From positions 1 to 64,000 of the forward strand of contig NZ_MPNT01000030.1 in NCBI RefSeq assembly GCF_001907675.1: a stretch of DNA of 64,000 bases. The letters are read 5' to 3'. Shown piece after piece: positions 43,304 through 52,602 of this stretch. A program made the position numbers and the translations under genes. Every line of letters starts with the position of its first letter. The first letter of the stretch is position 1. Origin of the DNA: Mycobacterium paraffinicum. GTDB lineage: Bacteria; Actinomycetota; Actinomycetes; Mycobacteriales; Mycobacteriaceae. The notes below the pieces were generated by a model. That model saw only the letters and a list, made by a program, of their open reading frames with translations, did no database searches and was not told the DNA's origin.

Positions 43304-44118
43304 ACCAAAGCGAAGTCGAGCTGCTCAGCCGCGCTCATGACATGTTCGCCGGCGGCACGCGGCGGCCGCCGCTCGATCCGGGCACCGCGCACCACCACGC
43401 CGTGCTGCGGCGTGCGGCCGGGCTGAACGACGGATTGGCTCGCGGCGGCTACCGACTTGCCGCGGAGCACAGCCGGCAACGTCTCGCGGCAGCCGCGGGC
43501 ACGGACGCAGCCATGGCGGACGTCATCGCCGGCGCCGATCGGGACCGGGCTCAGGCTCGCGAGCTGACCAGAAACGTCCTCGACGAAGCCCGCGCCGAGC
43601 CGGCCGTCGTTCCGGCGACGCCGATGGCCCAGCGCGAAGCGATGCGCCGCCGCGCGGCACGACTGCGGGCGCAGCATGCCCACGTGGTGTCGGCCCGGCT
43701 TCGGGCCCGCCGACGCCTCGCCGAACTGCGGGCCCTGCGCTACCAACTGTGGCGCCGCCGCGCCGCTGGAGCGGGTCCGACCGGGCGCGCCGCCATCGCG
43801 GTGCGCGCCGCGCTGTCGCGTCTGGGCCGTCCTTACGTGTGGGGCGCGACGGGGCCAGACCAGTTCGATTGTTCTGGGCTGGTCCAGTGGAGCTATGCGC
43901 AGGCGGGAATTCACTTGGACCGCACCACTTATCAGCAGATCAACGATGGGATACCGGTGCCGCGCTCACAGATCCGGCCCGGTGACCTTGTCTTCCCGCA
44001 CGCCGGACACGTCCAGCTGGCCATCGGCAACAATTTGGTAGTCGAAGCGCCCTACTCGGGCGCCTCGGTGCGGATCAGCCCGCTGGGTCCCAACGTCGCT
44101 ATTCGCCGACCGCTATGA
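43300..44118 (+). CDS. NlpC/P60 peptidoglycan hydrolase (Rv0024 homologue)
   Basis: 272 residues from GTG 43300, overlapping the regulator stop. Residues 1 to about 160 are Ala/Arg-rich helical sequence without a signal peptide. The NlpC/P60 domain follows: [26 protein letters not shown] with the catalytic Cys near 194, and [10 protein letters not shown] with the catalytic His near 239. Such enzymes cut the D-Glu to mDAP bond of stem peptides. Absence of a Sec signal fits export by another route such as ESX, since small ESX-associated-type genes follow. Confidence 0.92.
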   Translation: MNQSEVELLSRAHDMFAGGTRRPPLDPGTAHHHAVLRRAAGLNDGLARGGYRLAAEHSRQRLAAAAGTDAAMADVIAGADRDRAQARELTRNVLDEARAEPAVVPATPMAQREAMRRRAARLRAQHAHVVSARLRARRRLAELRALRYQLWRRRAAGAGPTGRAAIAVRAALSRLGRPYVWGATGPDQFDCSGLVQWSYAQAGIHLDRTTYQQINDGIPVPRSQIRPGDLVFPHAGHVQLAIGNNLVVEAPYSGASVRISPLGPNVAIRRPL

Positions 44119-44134
44119 CGAACAGGGTGAGCCG

Positions 44135-44497
44135 ATGACGGAAAAAGGCGGACCTTCGGTAGCCGCGATACAGGCGCGGCAGTCGGCGCTCGCCGACCAG
44201 CACGGCACGGTGGCCGACGCCGACCGGGTGTTGGCGGACGTCCTCTCCAGCGCGCATGCCGCTATGCGCGAGGGTGCCCGGCGACTGGATGCCATCGCCG
44301 AGCAGCTCAACCACGCCACCGCGCACCAGGCGAACCTCGCCGTCGATACGCCGATGGGCGCTCGCGAGTTTCACCGCTTCCTGCTGGACAAACAGCGCGA
44401 GATCGCCTCCGTCATCGAGGGTGCGCGCGAACTCAGCCGAGCGAAAAAGGCTGTGCTGGAATCACTTCGGGTGCAGTACACCGCTGACAGTGGCTAA
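44135..44497 (+). CDS. DUF4226 protein (Rv0025 homologue)
   Basis: 120 residues, all helical and Ala/Gln-rich, with the family segment [24 protein letters not shown], which is repeated in the next gene as DTPAGARDFQRFLIGKLRDIRAVV. DUF4226 proteins occur beside ESX-associated genes and resemble WXG100-like helical partners. Seventeen bases downstream of the NlpC/P60 gene. Confidence 0.88.
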   Translation: MTEKGGPSVAAIQARQSALADQHGTVADADRVLADVLSSAHAAMREGARRLDAIAEQLNHATAHQANLAVDTPMGAREFHRFLLDKQREIASVIEGARELSRAKKAVLESLRVQYTADSG

Positions 44498-44633
44498 AAA
44501 GGCACAGTCGCAATGCCGTCCACAACCCCACGGCACGGTGAATTGTCGAGGATGCCACACCTGGGTACGGTCGTCGAGCATGGAGAGGTCGCAACGCATC
44601 CCGCACGGAATTGCGACGGCGGTCGCCTAGCTG

Positions 44634-45998
44634 ATGTCGGCGCACGAGGAGCTTTTTGCCGCGGTGAAAGATGTCCGGGATCGCACCGGTGATCCGAACG
44701 CGTGGCAGGCGGGCCTGTCGCCCAACGAGCTGGCCGCCGTGATCACCCCGACGACACGGCCCGAACAACTCCAGGCGATCACGGACAAGATCCGCCAACA
44801 ACTTGCGGCTCCACCCGATCGGGAGAGGGGCGAGGCGGCGGAAGCCATCGCGCACGCCGAAGCTGCCCTCGCCCACCAGAATTCGGCGAGCTCTCAGCTG
44901 GATATGCAAGTGATCACGGCTATCCTCAACGCCCATCTCAATGCGGTCGAAGGCAGCCAAGCGCTGACCAGGTTGCAACAAGACACCGAAGCCGCGGTAC
45001 GAGCGCGATCGGACCTCGACACCCCCGCCGGAGCCCGCGACTTCCAGCGCTTCCTGATCGGCAAGCTCCGGGACATTCGCGCGGTGGTCCTCAACGCGCG
45101 CCTGGACGACACGTCGAAGTCGGCGCTGATGGCCGCGTGGACATCGCTGTACGACGCATCCAAGAGTCCCGACGAGCGCGCCGCGGCCCGCGCGGTCGGC
45201 ACCGATGCGGAAACCACGGCGCCGACGGAGGACTCGGACTGGGATCCACTGCTGGATTCGTTGTTGGCCGATGACCCGGGTCTGGCGACGGATGACCTAT
45301 CGGGCGCGGGAACGCCGGAGGCCGCGACCGCTCCGGCCGCGCCTATGGCTCCCGTGCTGCCGCCGATGCCCAGCCTCGCCCCGGGGCTACCGAGTCTCGG
45401 TGCGACACCGAGTGGGTTGCCACTTCCCGGACTGGGCGACGAGGACCGAACGGATCCGGAGCTGCGAGGCCTCGACGAGGAAGGCCCGCTGGACCCCTCC
45501 GAGCACCCCGATCCCAAGACCGAACCTTCGGCGGAGGAGTCGGGCGACCAAAACGATGACGGTCGGGGTGCGGCCCCGGCCGAGGATGAATCGCCGCCGA
45601 CCGGCCCCACCACGGTGACCCTGCCCGACGGCGAGACGGTGACCGCCGCCAGCCCCCAATTGGCAGCAGCGATCAAAGCCGCGGTCGGCGGGGTTGCCAT
45701 ACCAGATGCATTCCAACAGCAAGGAATAACGATTCCGCCGCCGGGCTCCGCGGTCACCAGCCCGATCGATCCGGCGCAGATAAGCCCGGCGGATATCGGA
45801 ATCTTCGTCGATCGCCATGCGCTTGCCCTCGGTCCAGGTAAGGCGCTTCTCGACGGCCAAATTCAGGACATCGCCACCGTGACCGGGCCAAGCTTTCTAG
45901 GCTGGGAGCATCCGCCGGCGTCGGCCGCAGCCGTGACCTCGCCGACGAGACCCGATACACCGACACCCACGCGGCCGGCGACCTCGTCGACCACCTGA
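44634..45998 (+). CDS. DUF4226 protein with long acidic Pro-rich tail (Rv0026 homologue)
   Basis: 454 residues (Rv0026 has 448). Residues 1-190 are helical and include the DUF4226 segment near 137-163. From about 200 to 320 the chain is acidic and Pro/Gly/Ser-rich. A small domain near 325-430 includes TVTLPDGETVTAASPQLAAAIKAA and PADIGIFVDRHALALGPGKAL, reminiscent of segments in other ESX-linked proteins. Ends in a Pro/Thr tail. Secreted-substrate character is inferred from the context of Rv0024-Rv0029-type genes. The 136 bases before it show no feature. Confidence 0.88.
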   Translation: MSAHEELFAAVKDVRDRTGDPNAWQAGLSPNELAAVITPTTRPEQLQAITDKIRQQLAAPPDRERGEAAEAIAHAEAALAHQNSASSQLDMQVITAILNAHLNAVEGSQALTRLQQDTEAAVRARSDLDTPAGARDFQRFLIGKLRDIRAVVLNARLDDTSKSALMAAWTSLYDASKSPDERAAARAVGTDAETTAPTEDSDWDPLLDSLLADDPGLATDDLSGAGTPEAATAPAAPMAPVLPPMPSLAPGLPSLGATPSGLPLPGLGDEDRTDPELRGLDEEGPLDPSEHPDPKTEPSAEESGDQNDDGRGAAPAEDESPPTGPTTVTLPDGETVTAASPQLAAAIKAAVGGVAIPDAFQQQGITIPPPGSAVTSPIDPAQISPADIGIFVDRHALALGPGKALLDGQIQDIATVTGPSFLGWEHPPASAAAVTSPTRPDTPTPTRPATSSTT

Positions 45999-46049
45999 CA
46001 ATTGTGATCCCGCCGGTCTGGGCCGGCGGCCGGGAACAGGAGACAGCGG

Positions 46050-46367
46050 ATGGCAGATTCGATCCATGTGGTACCCGCGCACTTGCGTCAAGCCGCTGCG
46101 CGCCACCAGGAGACCTCCGACTACCTGAGGACGATTCCTTCGTCGCACGAGGCGATCCAGGAAAGCCTAGATTCGCTCGGGCCGGTCTTCGGAGAACTGC
46201 GCGACGCCGGACGGGAACTGCTCGAGCTCAGGCGCCAGTGCTACGAGCAACAGGCCGCGGACCACGCCGACCTGGCGGACAAGCTGACGGCATCGGCGAC
46301 GATGTGGGAACGGCACGAGCAGGATGCGGCGCGCAACCTCGGCAGCATCGCTGACCGCGGTCGATGA
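46050..46367 (+). CDS. EspC-like helical protein (Rv0027 homologue)
   Basis: 105 residues, the same as Rv0027. Two-helix layout of ESX-secretion-associated proteins (DUF2580/EspC type): DSIHVVPAHLRQAAARHQETSDYL in the first helix and QAADHADLADKLTASATMWERHEQDAA in the second. No WxG turn is seen. It overlaps the following gene by four bases. Confidence 0.88.
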   Translation: MADSIHVVPAHLRQAAARHQETSDYLRTIPSSHEAIQESLDSLGPVFGELRDAGRELLELRRQCYEQQAADHADLADKLTASATMWERHEQDAARNLGSIADRGR

Positions 46368-46675
46368 CGGACGCGAATCCCGCTTTTGACACCGTTCATC
46401 CGAGTGGGCACATCCTCGTCCGCTCCTGCCGCGGCGGCTACATGCACAGCGTGGCGCTGAGCGAAGAGGCGATGGAGACCGACGCCGAGACGCTGGCACG
46501 AGGCATTCTGCTCACCGCCGACGTCTCATGCCTCAAGGCATTGCTGGAGATTCGCGACGAGATCGTGGCGGCCGGACACACCCCCTCGGCTGAGGTTCCG
46601 ACCCCGCGAGACCTCGACGCGGCGATCGAGAAGCTACTGGCACACAAACTGCGACGCCGCAACAGGGCGATCTAG
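46364..46675 (+). CDS. DUF2694 protein (Rv0028 homologue)
   Basis: 103 residues (Rv0028 has 101). Starts MTDANPAFDTVHPSGHILVRSCRGG, the DUF2694 start, and continues LSEEAMETDAETLARGILLTADVSCLKALLEIRDEI. Relatives are found beside EspC-like and ESX genes. Coupled to the previous gene by an ATGA overlap. Function unknown. Confidence 0.88.
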   Translation: MTDANPAFDTVHPSGHILVRSCRGGYMHSVALSEEAMETDAETLARGILLTADVSCLKALLEIRDEIVAAGHTPSAEVPTPRDLDAAIEKLLAHKLRRRNRAI

Positions 46676-46682
46676 CCGACCG

Positions 46683-46826
46683 CTATAGCAGCCACGTCTT
46701 GGCCGCCTCGGGATCTGGAGCGATGTCGGTGGGCGGCTCTACGGGGTTGGGGCCGAACAACTCTCGCGCGCGGGCGAGTAAAGCACGCACTTCGTCGAGT
46801 TGCTGCTGCAGTGCAGATTCAGCCAT
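46683..46826 (-). CDS. small hypothetical protein, minus strand
   Basis: A 47-codon open frame, MAESALQQQLDEVRALLAR at the N-terminus and EAAKTWLL at the C-terminus, with mycobacterial codon use and an amphipathic helix followed by a Pro-rich stretch. It occupies most of the 233-base gap between the DUF2694 and DUF5631 genes and runs against both. The ribosome site (GTGGGGAC directly before ATG) is poorly spaced. I do not recognise it; it may be a real small gene or chance. Confidence 0.4.
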   Translation of the reverse strand: MAESALQQQLDEVRALLARARELFGPNPVEPPTDIAPDPEAAKTWLL

Positions 46827-46908
46827 GTCCCCACGCTACCCAGGCCGTCAGGCCTGCACAATTCACTCGCCGAATAAGCCATTCATCAGATACCGGTACG
46901 CTTAACCG

Positions 46909-48858
46909 GTGGCGATCTTCGGTCGGATGACGGCGCGTCAGCGCCTCCGGAGAGCTACCCGGGAATCACTGGCGATGCCGGCTTTCAGCTCTCCCATCGA
47001 TTGCACCCCGTGGGTGATCGGTGGGCTTTGGCCTACCGAGCTGTCGACGACGACCGTCGAAAATGCCGCGCTCGCAGAGTATCTCAAAGCCGACCTGCAG
47101 CGAATCGCCGACGGCGCGAACGAGCAGCTGAAAATGATCAAGCGTGCCGGCTTGGCTGACTTGCCCCGCCAGGCGGAAGAAGCCCGCGTCATCGATGAGG
47201 CGCGTGGCCGCGCCGTGCGGCGAGTCGAGTCGACGATGCGCCAGCTGCACGCGGCAAAGAGCGGGGTGAGCGCCGGATATCCACGCCGGCAGCTGGCCGA
47301 ACCGCCGTCACCGGACATGGAGCAGACCCGAATCATTCCTGCGGTTAGTGGCGCCAGGCCTTCCGAAGCGCCCACCAGGACGGCGCGTAAGCCGCGCTGG
47401 CGAGTCGACAGGCCGCCTCCAGCCGTGCCGCACCCCGATGCGCTCGAGCGCGGGCGGCAACATGAAACGCCTGCACGAGAGATCGCTGCAGAGGTGGCCA
47501 CCGCCCCCGAACCGCCGGACACGGAGGCGACACACGTCATCCCGAGCGTGACGGGCATGGAGCATGTCATCGAAGCGCCAGCCGAGGGCGTCGAGCCCGA
47601 TCGGCAGTCCGCCCCCGAGGATCCCCCGCAGGTGGAGGCGCTGGAGCCGGCACCGGACCAGGCCGCGCCGGAGTGGACGCCGGACGCCGACGCCGCGGTG
47701 ACCGCGATCGAGGAGACGCAGATCATCCCCGCGATCACCGAAGTCGAGCCAGTCGCCCATGAGCCGGTCGAGCGCGCGCCCGCAGCGGACTGGGAGCTTC
47801 CACCCCTCCTCGACGACCCGGGCCGCCACCAGTTCGACGAGGACGAAGCGGAGCCCGGTTCGACGGAGGAGACGCAGGCCCTTCCCGCGTTGACGGAGGT
47901 CGGGCCGGTTGTAGACCAGCCTGCCGGGGCGGCGTCGGCGGCGGATTGGGAGCCTGTGGGCAATGGTCGCCACCACGTCGATCTGGAAGTCCCGGAACGG
48001 GCATCGGACGAGGTCCGGCCAGCCCGGGAGCCGGAACCCGCCGCGGCGGCGACTTCGATCGAGGAGACGCAGGTCATTCCCGCGATCACCGAGCCCGAAC
48101 CGGTCGCCGACGACACGATGGACAGTGGCCGCCACCATGTTGTCGTGGACGAGCCCGTGGCCGCGCACGATGAACCGCAGCCCCCTCGGGGAGTTCCCGG
48201 CCGACCTCCCGAAAAGGACGTAATCACAACGGGTTTCGACTTGGACCGGCTGAATCGCTTCCTCGAGTTCGTGGTCCGCCAGGAGCCGCGGCTGAATTGG
48301 GCGGTCGGCGACCTTCCGGACGGCACGACCGTGTTGGTGACGGATTTGGCCCACGGCTGGATACCGGCGGGTATCAACCTTCCGGCCGGTGTGCGGTTGC
48401 TGGAACCCGAGCGCCGGACCGGCAGGATCGCCACGTTGATCGGCGACGCGGCGCGCGTGGTGACCTACGCTCCCGGTGATTCGCTGCACCGCTCGGCTGA
48501 CTTCGCCACGACAAAGTCGTCGGTCGAGCCGCGGGAGCTGCCCCCGATCGAGGGCCTGGGCGAAGTGCTGAGCCAGACCACGCGCCGGTTCGACGGACTC
48601 CCCCGCATTGTGCAAAGGCTGGCGGACGCCGCTGCCACGGAAGCCGTCATCATCGACCAGGAGGTCGACGTGCTGCGGGTGCACCTTGATACGGCGCGCT
48701 ACCAGCTGTTGGTCCAATACCCGTCCGTGAACCCGACCCTCCTACTCAAGTGTCTGTTGATGGCCGCAACCGAAGGCATCGCCAGCGGGGACTCGATTTC
48801 GGCGAACTATCACCTCGCCTGGTACCAGAAACTCGCCGCCCAAACGCCCGCCGCATAG
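46909..48858 (+). CDS. DUF5631/DUF5632 protein with repeated ETQxIP motifs (Rv0029-like)
   Basis: 649 residues from a GTG, clearly longer than the 365-residue Rv0029. The N-terminal domain (about 24-125) has CTPWVIGGLWPTELSTTTVENAALAEYLKADLQRIADGANEQLKMIKRAGLADLP-type helices (DUF5631). The C-terminal domain (about 435-645) includes FDLDRLNRFLEFVVRQEPRLNWAVGDLPDG and GIASGDSISANYHLAWYQ (DUF5632). The intervening 300 residues are acidic and disordered. They carry five copies of E(E/Q/A)T(Q/R/H)xIP-like motifs centred on Thr140, Thr208, Thr270, Thr322 and Thr387, plus GRHH(V/F) segments. Extra copies explain the added length. Function unknown; the family belongs to ESX-associated gene runs. Confidence 0.85.
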   Translation: MAIFGRMTARQRLRRATRESLAMPAFSSPIDCTPWVIGGLWPTELSTTTVENAALAEYLKADLQRIADGANEQLKMIKRAGLADLPRQAEEARVIDEARGRAVRRVESTMRQLHAAKSGVSAGYPRRQLAEPPSPDMEQTRIIPAVSGARPSEAPTRTARKPRWRVDRPPPAVPHPDALERGRQHETPAREIAAEVATAPEPPDTEATHVIPSVTGMEHVIEAPAEGVEPDRQSAPEDPPQVEALEPAPDQAAPEWTPDADAAVTAIEETQIIPAITEVEPVAHEPVERAPAADWELPPLLDDPGRHQFDEDEAEPGSTEETQALPALTEVGPVVDQPAGAASAADWEPVGNGRHHVDLEVPERASDEVRPAREPEPAAAATSIEETQVIPAITEPEPVADDTMDSGRHHVVVDEPVAAHDEPQPPRGVPGRPPEKDVITTGFDLDRLNRFLEFVVRQEPRLNWAVGDLPDGTTVLVTDLAHGWIPAGINLPAGVRLLEPERRTGRIATLIGDAARVVTYAPGDSLHRSADFATTKSSVEPRELPPIEGLGEVLSQTTRRFDGLPRIVQRLADAAATEAVIIDQEVDVLRVHLDTARYQLLVQYPSVNPTLLLKCLLMAATEGIASGDSISANYHLAWYQKLAAQTPAA

Positions 48859-48925
48859 CGCCGCCGCGAGGTGCTTTGGCAACCTGCGAGTTTGAATTGA
48901 CGCTGGTTGGAGGGGTCGACATACT

Positions 48926-49249
48926 GTGATCGTGTCGGATTCGGGCGGTCGCGCGAATCTCAGCGACAAGGACCTCGTCGAATCAGTTCTTCGTGAATTG
49001 AGCGAGGCGGCCGATAAGTGGGAAGCCCTCGTAGCCCAGGCTGAGGCCGTCACCTACAGCGTCGATCTCGGGGATATCCATGCGGTGGCCAATTCTGACG
49101 GCCGGCTGCTCAAGCTGACTCTGCACCCCGGCGTGATGACCGGATATGCGCACGGGGAGCTGGCCGACCGGCTGAACCTCGCGATCTCGGCGCTACGCGA
49201 AGAGGCCGAGGCCGAGAACCGGGCGAATTACGGCGGGCCGCTCCACTAA
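48926..49249 (+). CDS. Rv0030-like small protein, YbaB/EspL-like fold suspected
   Basis: 107 residues from GTG 48926 (GTG 48932 also possible), after GGAGGGG. Helix-strand-helix pattern: SDKDLVESVLRELSEAADKWEALVAQAEAVTYSVDLGDIHAVANSDGRLLKLTLHPGVMTGYAHGELADRLNLAI-like arrangement, resembling the YbaB-type proteins that accompany ESX loci. Last gene of the Rv0024-Rv0030-like run. Beyond it synteny skips the Rv0031-Rv0035 genes of M. tuberculosis. Confidence 0.82.
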   Translation: MIVSDSGGRANLSDKDLVESVLRELSEAADKWEALVAQAEAVTYSVDLGDIHAVANSDGRLLKLTLHPGVMTGYAHGELADRLNLAISALREEAEAENRANYGGPLH

Positions 49250-49334
49250 TCGCGCGCAGGCGCGCTTATCGACCGGCGCGTGGTGGGAGGGGCGCCGGCT
49301 CTCTTCGCGCGCACGCGCGCTCATCGACCGGCGC
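49250..49334. repeat. imperfect 30-bp direct repeat at the 3' end of the Rv0036c homologue
   Basis: Copy one at 49250-49279 and copy two at 49305-49334 match at 28 of 30 positions (core CGCGCGCA, CGCGC, ATCGACCGGCGC), 55 bases apart. Copy two contains the stop codon and last codons (AGR, stop) of the minus-strand gene; copy one repeats the same Arg-stop codons (TAA instead of TGA) past its end. It looks like a short tandem duplication of the gene terminus. Confidence 0.75.
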
Positions 49335-50097
49335 CGGGCGGGCCCGCGAAGGCTTGTGCGATTTCCAGCCAACGCTGCGCATCGGGCCCATCCGCGGTGA
49401 TGTCGAGGGCGCTGAGCGGGCGCCGCTGCGTGACCAAGTAGCAGAAGTCTTCGGCAGAACCGGTGACTCGCTGCGTCGCGTCCGGCGATCCCCAGGCCCA
49501 GGTGTCGCCACCGGGTCCGCGCAGCTCGACCAGGAAAGGCTCGGCGGGGGCGGGAAGGTTGTTGACGGAGAAGGCGTAGTCGCGGGTGCGCACTCCCAGG
49601 TGAGCGATCGACCGCAGCCGATCGGTGGCGGCCCGCTTGATCCCCAGCGCATCGGCGACATCCAGCCCGTGAGCCCACGTCTCCATCAGCCGCGCGGTAG
49701 CCATCGAGGCCGCGCTCATCGGCGGCCCGAACCAGGGAAGTTTGCGTCCCGCGGGCACCATCAGCAGCTCGGCATGCAGCCGTCCGCGGGTGGCCCGCCA
49801 GTCGGCGAGTATTTCGGCCGGCGCTAGAGCGGCCAATTCCTCGGCGCCCGCGTCGACGAAGCCCGCCGGGTCGGCGGCCGCGGCCTTCAGCGCCTCGACG
49901 AAGCCCGCCTCGTCGGTGACCGAGGTCAGTGCGACGCGGTCGGTCCACAACAGGTGGCCGATCTGGTGGGCGATGGACCATCCGGGCGCGGGCGTCGGGT
50001 CGGCCCAGCGGTCGGCCGGCAGCGGCGCGACCAGGGCATCAAGGTCGTCGCTCTCGGCGCGAAGGTCAGCCACGATCGATTCGGGACCCGCCATCAT
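49321..50097 (-). CDS. TIGR03084/mycothiol-dependent isomerase-like DinB-fold protein (Rv0036c homologue)
   Basis: 258 residues (Rv0036c has 257). DinB-type helical bundle: [26 protein letters not shown] carries the first metal-type His, and [16 protein letters not shown] a later His, as in maleylpyruvate isomerase/mycothiol-S-transferase proteins. The actual reaction is unknown. The ATG at 50097 overlaps the MFS gene stop by four bases. The 3' end lies in the direct repeat described separately. Confidence 0.88.
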   Translation of the reverse strand: MMAGPESIVADLRAESDDLDALVAPLPADRWADPTPAPGWSIAHQIGHLLWTDRVALTSVTDEAGFVEALKAAAADPAGFVDAGAEELAALAPAEILADWRATRGRLHAELLMVPAGRKLPWFGPPMSAASMATARLMETWAHGLDVADALGIKRAATDRLRSIAHLGVRTRDYAFSVNNLPAPAEPFLVELRGPGGDTWAWGSPDATQRVTGSAEDFCYLVTQRRPLSALDITADGPDAQRWLEIAQAFAGPPGAGR

Positions 50098-51413
50098 TGC
50101 CTCGGCTCGTCGGTCGGCCTCGCTGGGGAATGATTATTCGCCGGGTCGCCGCGTCGGCCCAGAAAACTGTGCATGGCCAGTCCGGCCAGGTAGAGCCCCG
50201 AGCCGATCAAGGCGAATGCGGGCGCGTGGCCGTCGGCGGGGATCAGCGTCGCGGCCACCGTGATGGAGGCGATGAACGCGACCCAGAACAGCGCGTCCTG
50301 CACCGCGAACACGTGCCCGCGCAGGGCGTCATCGACGTCCATCTGCATCGCGGAGTCGGCGCACAGCTTCACCATCTGCCCGGTCACTCCGAGAAAGAAG
50401 CCGCACACCGCCATCACCGGCAGCAGCAATCCCGCTCCCGCGACCTCGATGACCGCCGACGCCGCCAGCGCACCGTTCACCGTCGCGTAGCGCCCCCAGC
50501 GCCGGACCGCCGGCGGAGTCAGCACGTTGGACAGGAACGCCCCGAGGCCGGCGGCACCGAAAAACACCAGCGCGGCACCCAATCCCCCGCCCTGCGGGTC
50601 TCTCATGTGGTGGACAAGCAGCAAGACCAGCAGCGAATTGATGCCGATCACCATGCGGTGGGCGGCCAAGCCAGACAGGGTGGCGGCAACCGTGGGCCGC
50701 TGCGCCACCGTGCGCGCGCCGTGCAACCAGCCAGTGACCACGGCGTAGAAAACCGGTCCGTGGATTGCCCTTTTGGTGTCGTCCGGCCCCAGCACGCGGG
50801 ATCCGAACTGCAATGTCAGCAGCAATGCGGCGGCGACGGGGACGCCGGTGAGAAAGATGATCGCCGAGGCGCCTTTGTCCCCGGCTCCGAACACGAACCG
50901 GGGCACGAGCATGAAGTTGGCGCCGATGAACGCGGCGATGGCTCCGGACGCGTTGGCCACGGCGTTCATCGTCACGACCTGTTCGCGGGGCACGACGTGC
51001 GGCAAGGACGCCGACAACCCGGAGCCGACGAACCGGGCCAGGCCGTTGGCGAACAGCGCGCCCAACAGCAGCGGCAGGTCGCCGGCTCTGACCGCCAGGA
51101 TTGTGCCGATCGCCGCGATCAGGATGAGACGGGCGGCGTTGGCACCGACGATAACCAGCCGCCGGTCCCAACGGTCCATCAACGCGCCGGCGAAAGGGCC
51201 CAATAGCGAGTAAGGCAGGAACAGCACGGTGAACGCGCGCGCGATGGCCATCGGATCGGCGGCGCGGTCCGGATTGAACAACAATGCCCCGGCCAGACCC
51301 GCCTGGAACAGCCCGTCACCGAACTGACTGGCCATGCGCACCTGCAGCAGCCGCCAGAAGTCCGGCAAACTGCGCACCGACCGCCAGATTTCGACGGGTG
51401 CGCTTGAGTGCAT
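50094..51413 (-). CDS. MFS transporter (Rv0037c homologue)
   Basis: 439 residues from ATG 51413 ([20 protein letters not shown]); M. tuberculosis has 441. Twelve or so membrane helices, with the MFS loop 2-3 motif as [17 protein letters not shown]. Substrate unknown. The frame is open 18 codons further upstream, but the family start is MHS. Divergent from the YqgE gene with 141 bases between. Confidence 0.92.
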   Translation of the reverse strand: MHSSAPVEIWRSVRSLPDFWRLLQVRMASQFGDGLFQAGLAGALLFNPDRAADPMAIARAFTVLFLPYSLLGPFAGALMDRWDRRLVIVGANAARLILIAAIGTILAVRAGDLPLLLGALFANGLARFVGSGLSASLPHVVPREQVVTMNAVANASGAIAAFIGANFMLVPRFVFGAGDKGASAIIFLTGVPVAAALLLTLQFGSRVLGPDDTKRAIHGPVFYAVVTGWLHGARTVAQRPTVAATLSGLAAHRMVIGINSLLVLLLVHHMRDPQGGGLGAALVFFGAAGLGAFLSNVLTPPAVRRWGRYATVNGALAASAVIEVAGAGLLLPVMAVCGFFLGVTGQMVKLCADSAMQMDVDDALRGHVFAVQDALFWVAFIASITVAATLIPADGHAPAFALIGSGLYLAGLAMHSFLGRRGDPANNHSPARPTDEPRQ

Positions 51414-51554
51414 CCGGGATTGGATCACAAAACCGACTTCCACGATTGGGCCTAGCAAGCTCGTCACTGCCGAGCCGATTTACCAACAGTACAAATATTC
51501 GCGTCCCGCGCTTGATTCCCCCGGCCGGCAAGTGCTGGATGCGATGATGGTGGG

Positions 51555-52160
51555 GTGCCGCCGCCCGAGGATCCAGAAGACTATGTCGCGCCGGCCGCGC
51601 AGCGGGTGCGGGCTGGGACATTGCTGCTTGCCAACACCGATCTTTTCGAGCCGACGTTCCGGCGCAGTGTCATCTACATCGTCGAGCACAACGACGGCGG
51701 CACCCTGGGAGTCGTGCTCAACCGCGCCAGCGAAACGGCTGTGTACAACGTGCTGCCGCAGTGGACCAAATTGGCGGCCAAGCCGAAGACGATGTTCATC
51801 GGCGGCCCGGTGAAGCGTGACGCGGCCCTCTGCCTGGCGACACTGCGGGTTGGCGCCGATCCCCAGGGCGTGGCCGGTCTGCGGCACGTGGCCGGCCGGG
51901 TGGTGATGGTCGACCTCGACGCCGACCCCGACACCATCGCTCCCGTGGTGGAGGGGGTGCGAATCTTCGCCGGCTACTCCGGCTGGACCATCGGTCAGCT
52001 GGAAGGCGAGATCGAACGCGACGACTGGATTGTCTTGTCGGCCTTGCCATCTGACGTTCTCGTCGGGGCGAGGTCCGACCTGTGGGGGCAGGTGCTGCGA
52101 CGCCAGCCGCTGCCCCTGTCATTGCTTGCGACCCATCCGATCGACCTCAGCCGCAACTAA
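51555..52160 (+). CDS. YqgE/AlgH family protein (DUF179, Rv0038 homologue)
   Basis: 201 residues from GTG 51555. YqgE signatures: AGTLLLANTDLFEPTFRRSVIYIVEHNDGGTLGVVLNR, FIGGPV and IFAGYSGWTIGQLEGEIERDDWIV. C-terminal LSLLATHPIDLSRN matches Rv0038 closely. Function is not firmly known. It is divergent from the MFS gene and convergent with the Rv0039c-like gene. Confidence 0.93.
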   Translation: MPPPEDPEDYVAPAAQRVRAGTLLLANTDLFEPTFRRSVIYIVEHNDGGTLGVVLNRASETAVYNVLPQWTKLAAKPKTMFIGGPVKRDAALCLATLRVGADPQGVAGLRHVAGRVVMVDLDADPDTIAPVVEGVRIFAGYSGWTIGQLEGEIERDDWIVLSALPSDVLVGARSDLWGQVLRRQPLPLSLLATHPIDLSRN

Positions 52161-52196
52161 CGCCCCTCCCCCACGCCGGGGGCTCACCCCGCTCGC

Positions 52197-52538
52197 TCAG
52201 TGGCAGGACTGCGTGCAGCCGGAGCAGGCACCGGTGCAGGCCGGCGTCGCCGCTTCCTGCTGCAGCACGAAACGCGCGCTCTGCCACGACCCCGCGGCGA
52301 CCGTTCCGAAGGCGCCGGCGACGCAGACGATCAACACCACCAGGGCGGTGTGCGGCGGGGCTGCCAGCGCCACCACCCCACCGGCCGCCAACATGATCGC
52401 GGCCGCCAGTTGGGCTGGGGCCACCGACCGCAGCGCCAACGCGGTGGGAGCGACATTCTGGCCGCGCGCCAGCGACCACGTTCCGAACCCGGCCGAAGCC
52501 ACCGCCGCGCACACGCACAGCACCCCCGCAATCAGCAT
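52197..52538 (-). CDS. Membrane protein with Cys-rich tail (Rv0039c homologue)
   Basis: 113 residues with three membrane segments, near 1-18, 42-60 and 65-84. The last 15 residues contain four Cys in ACTGACSGCTQSCH, a possible metal or cofactor-binding tail. Function unknown. Upstream lies mtc28, same strand, 64 bases away. Confidence 0.85.
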   Translation of the reverse strand: MLIAGVLCVCAAVASAGFGTWSLARGQNVAPTALALRSVAPAQLAAAIMLAAGGVVALAAPPHTALVVLIVCVAGAFGTVAAGSWQSARFVLQQEAATPACTGACSGCTQSCH

Positions 52539-52602
52539 GGCCTCACAATACGAGCCCGGCCGCCGATTCGCTCAGTCGGCTCCAGCGGAGCCGCGGCAGC
52601 GC

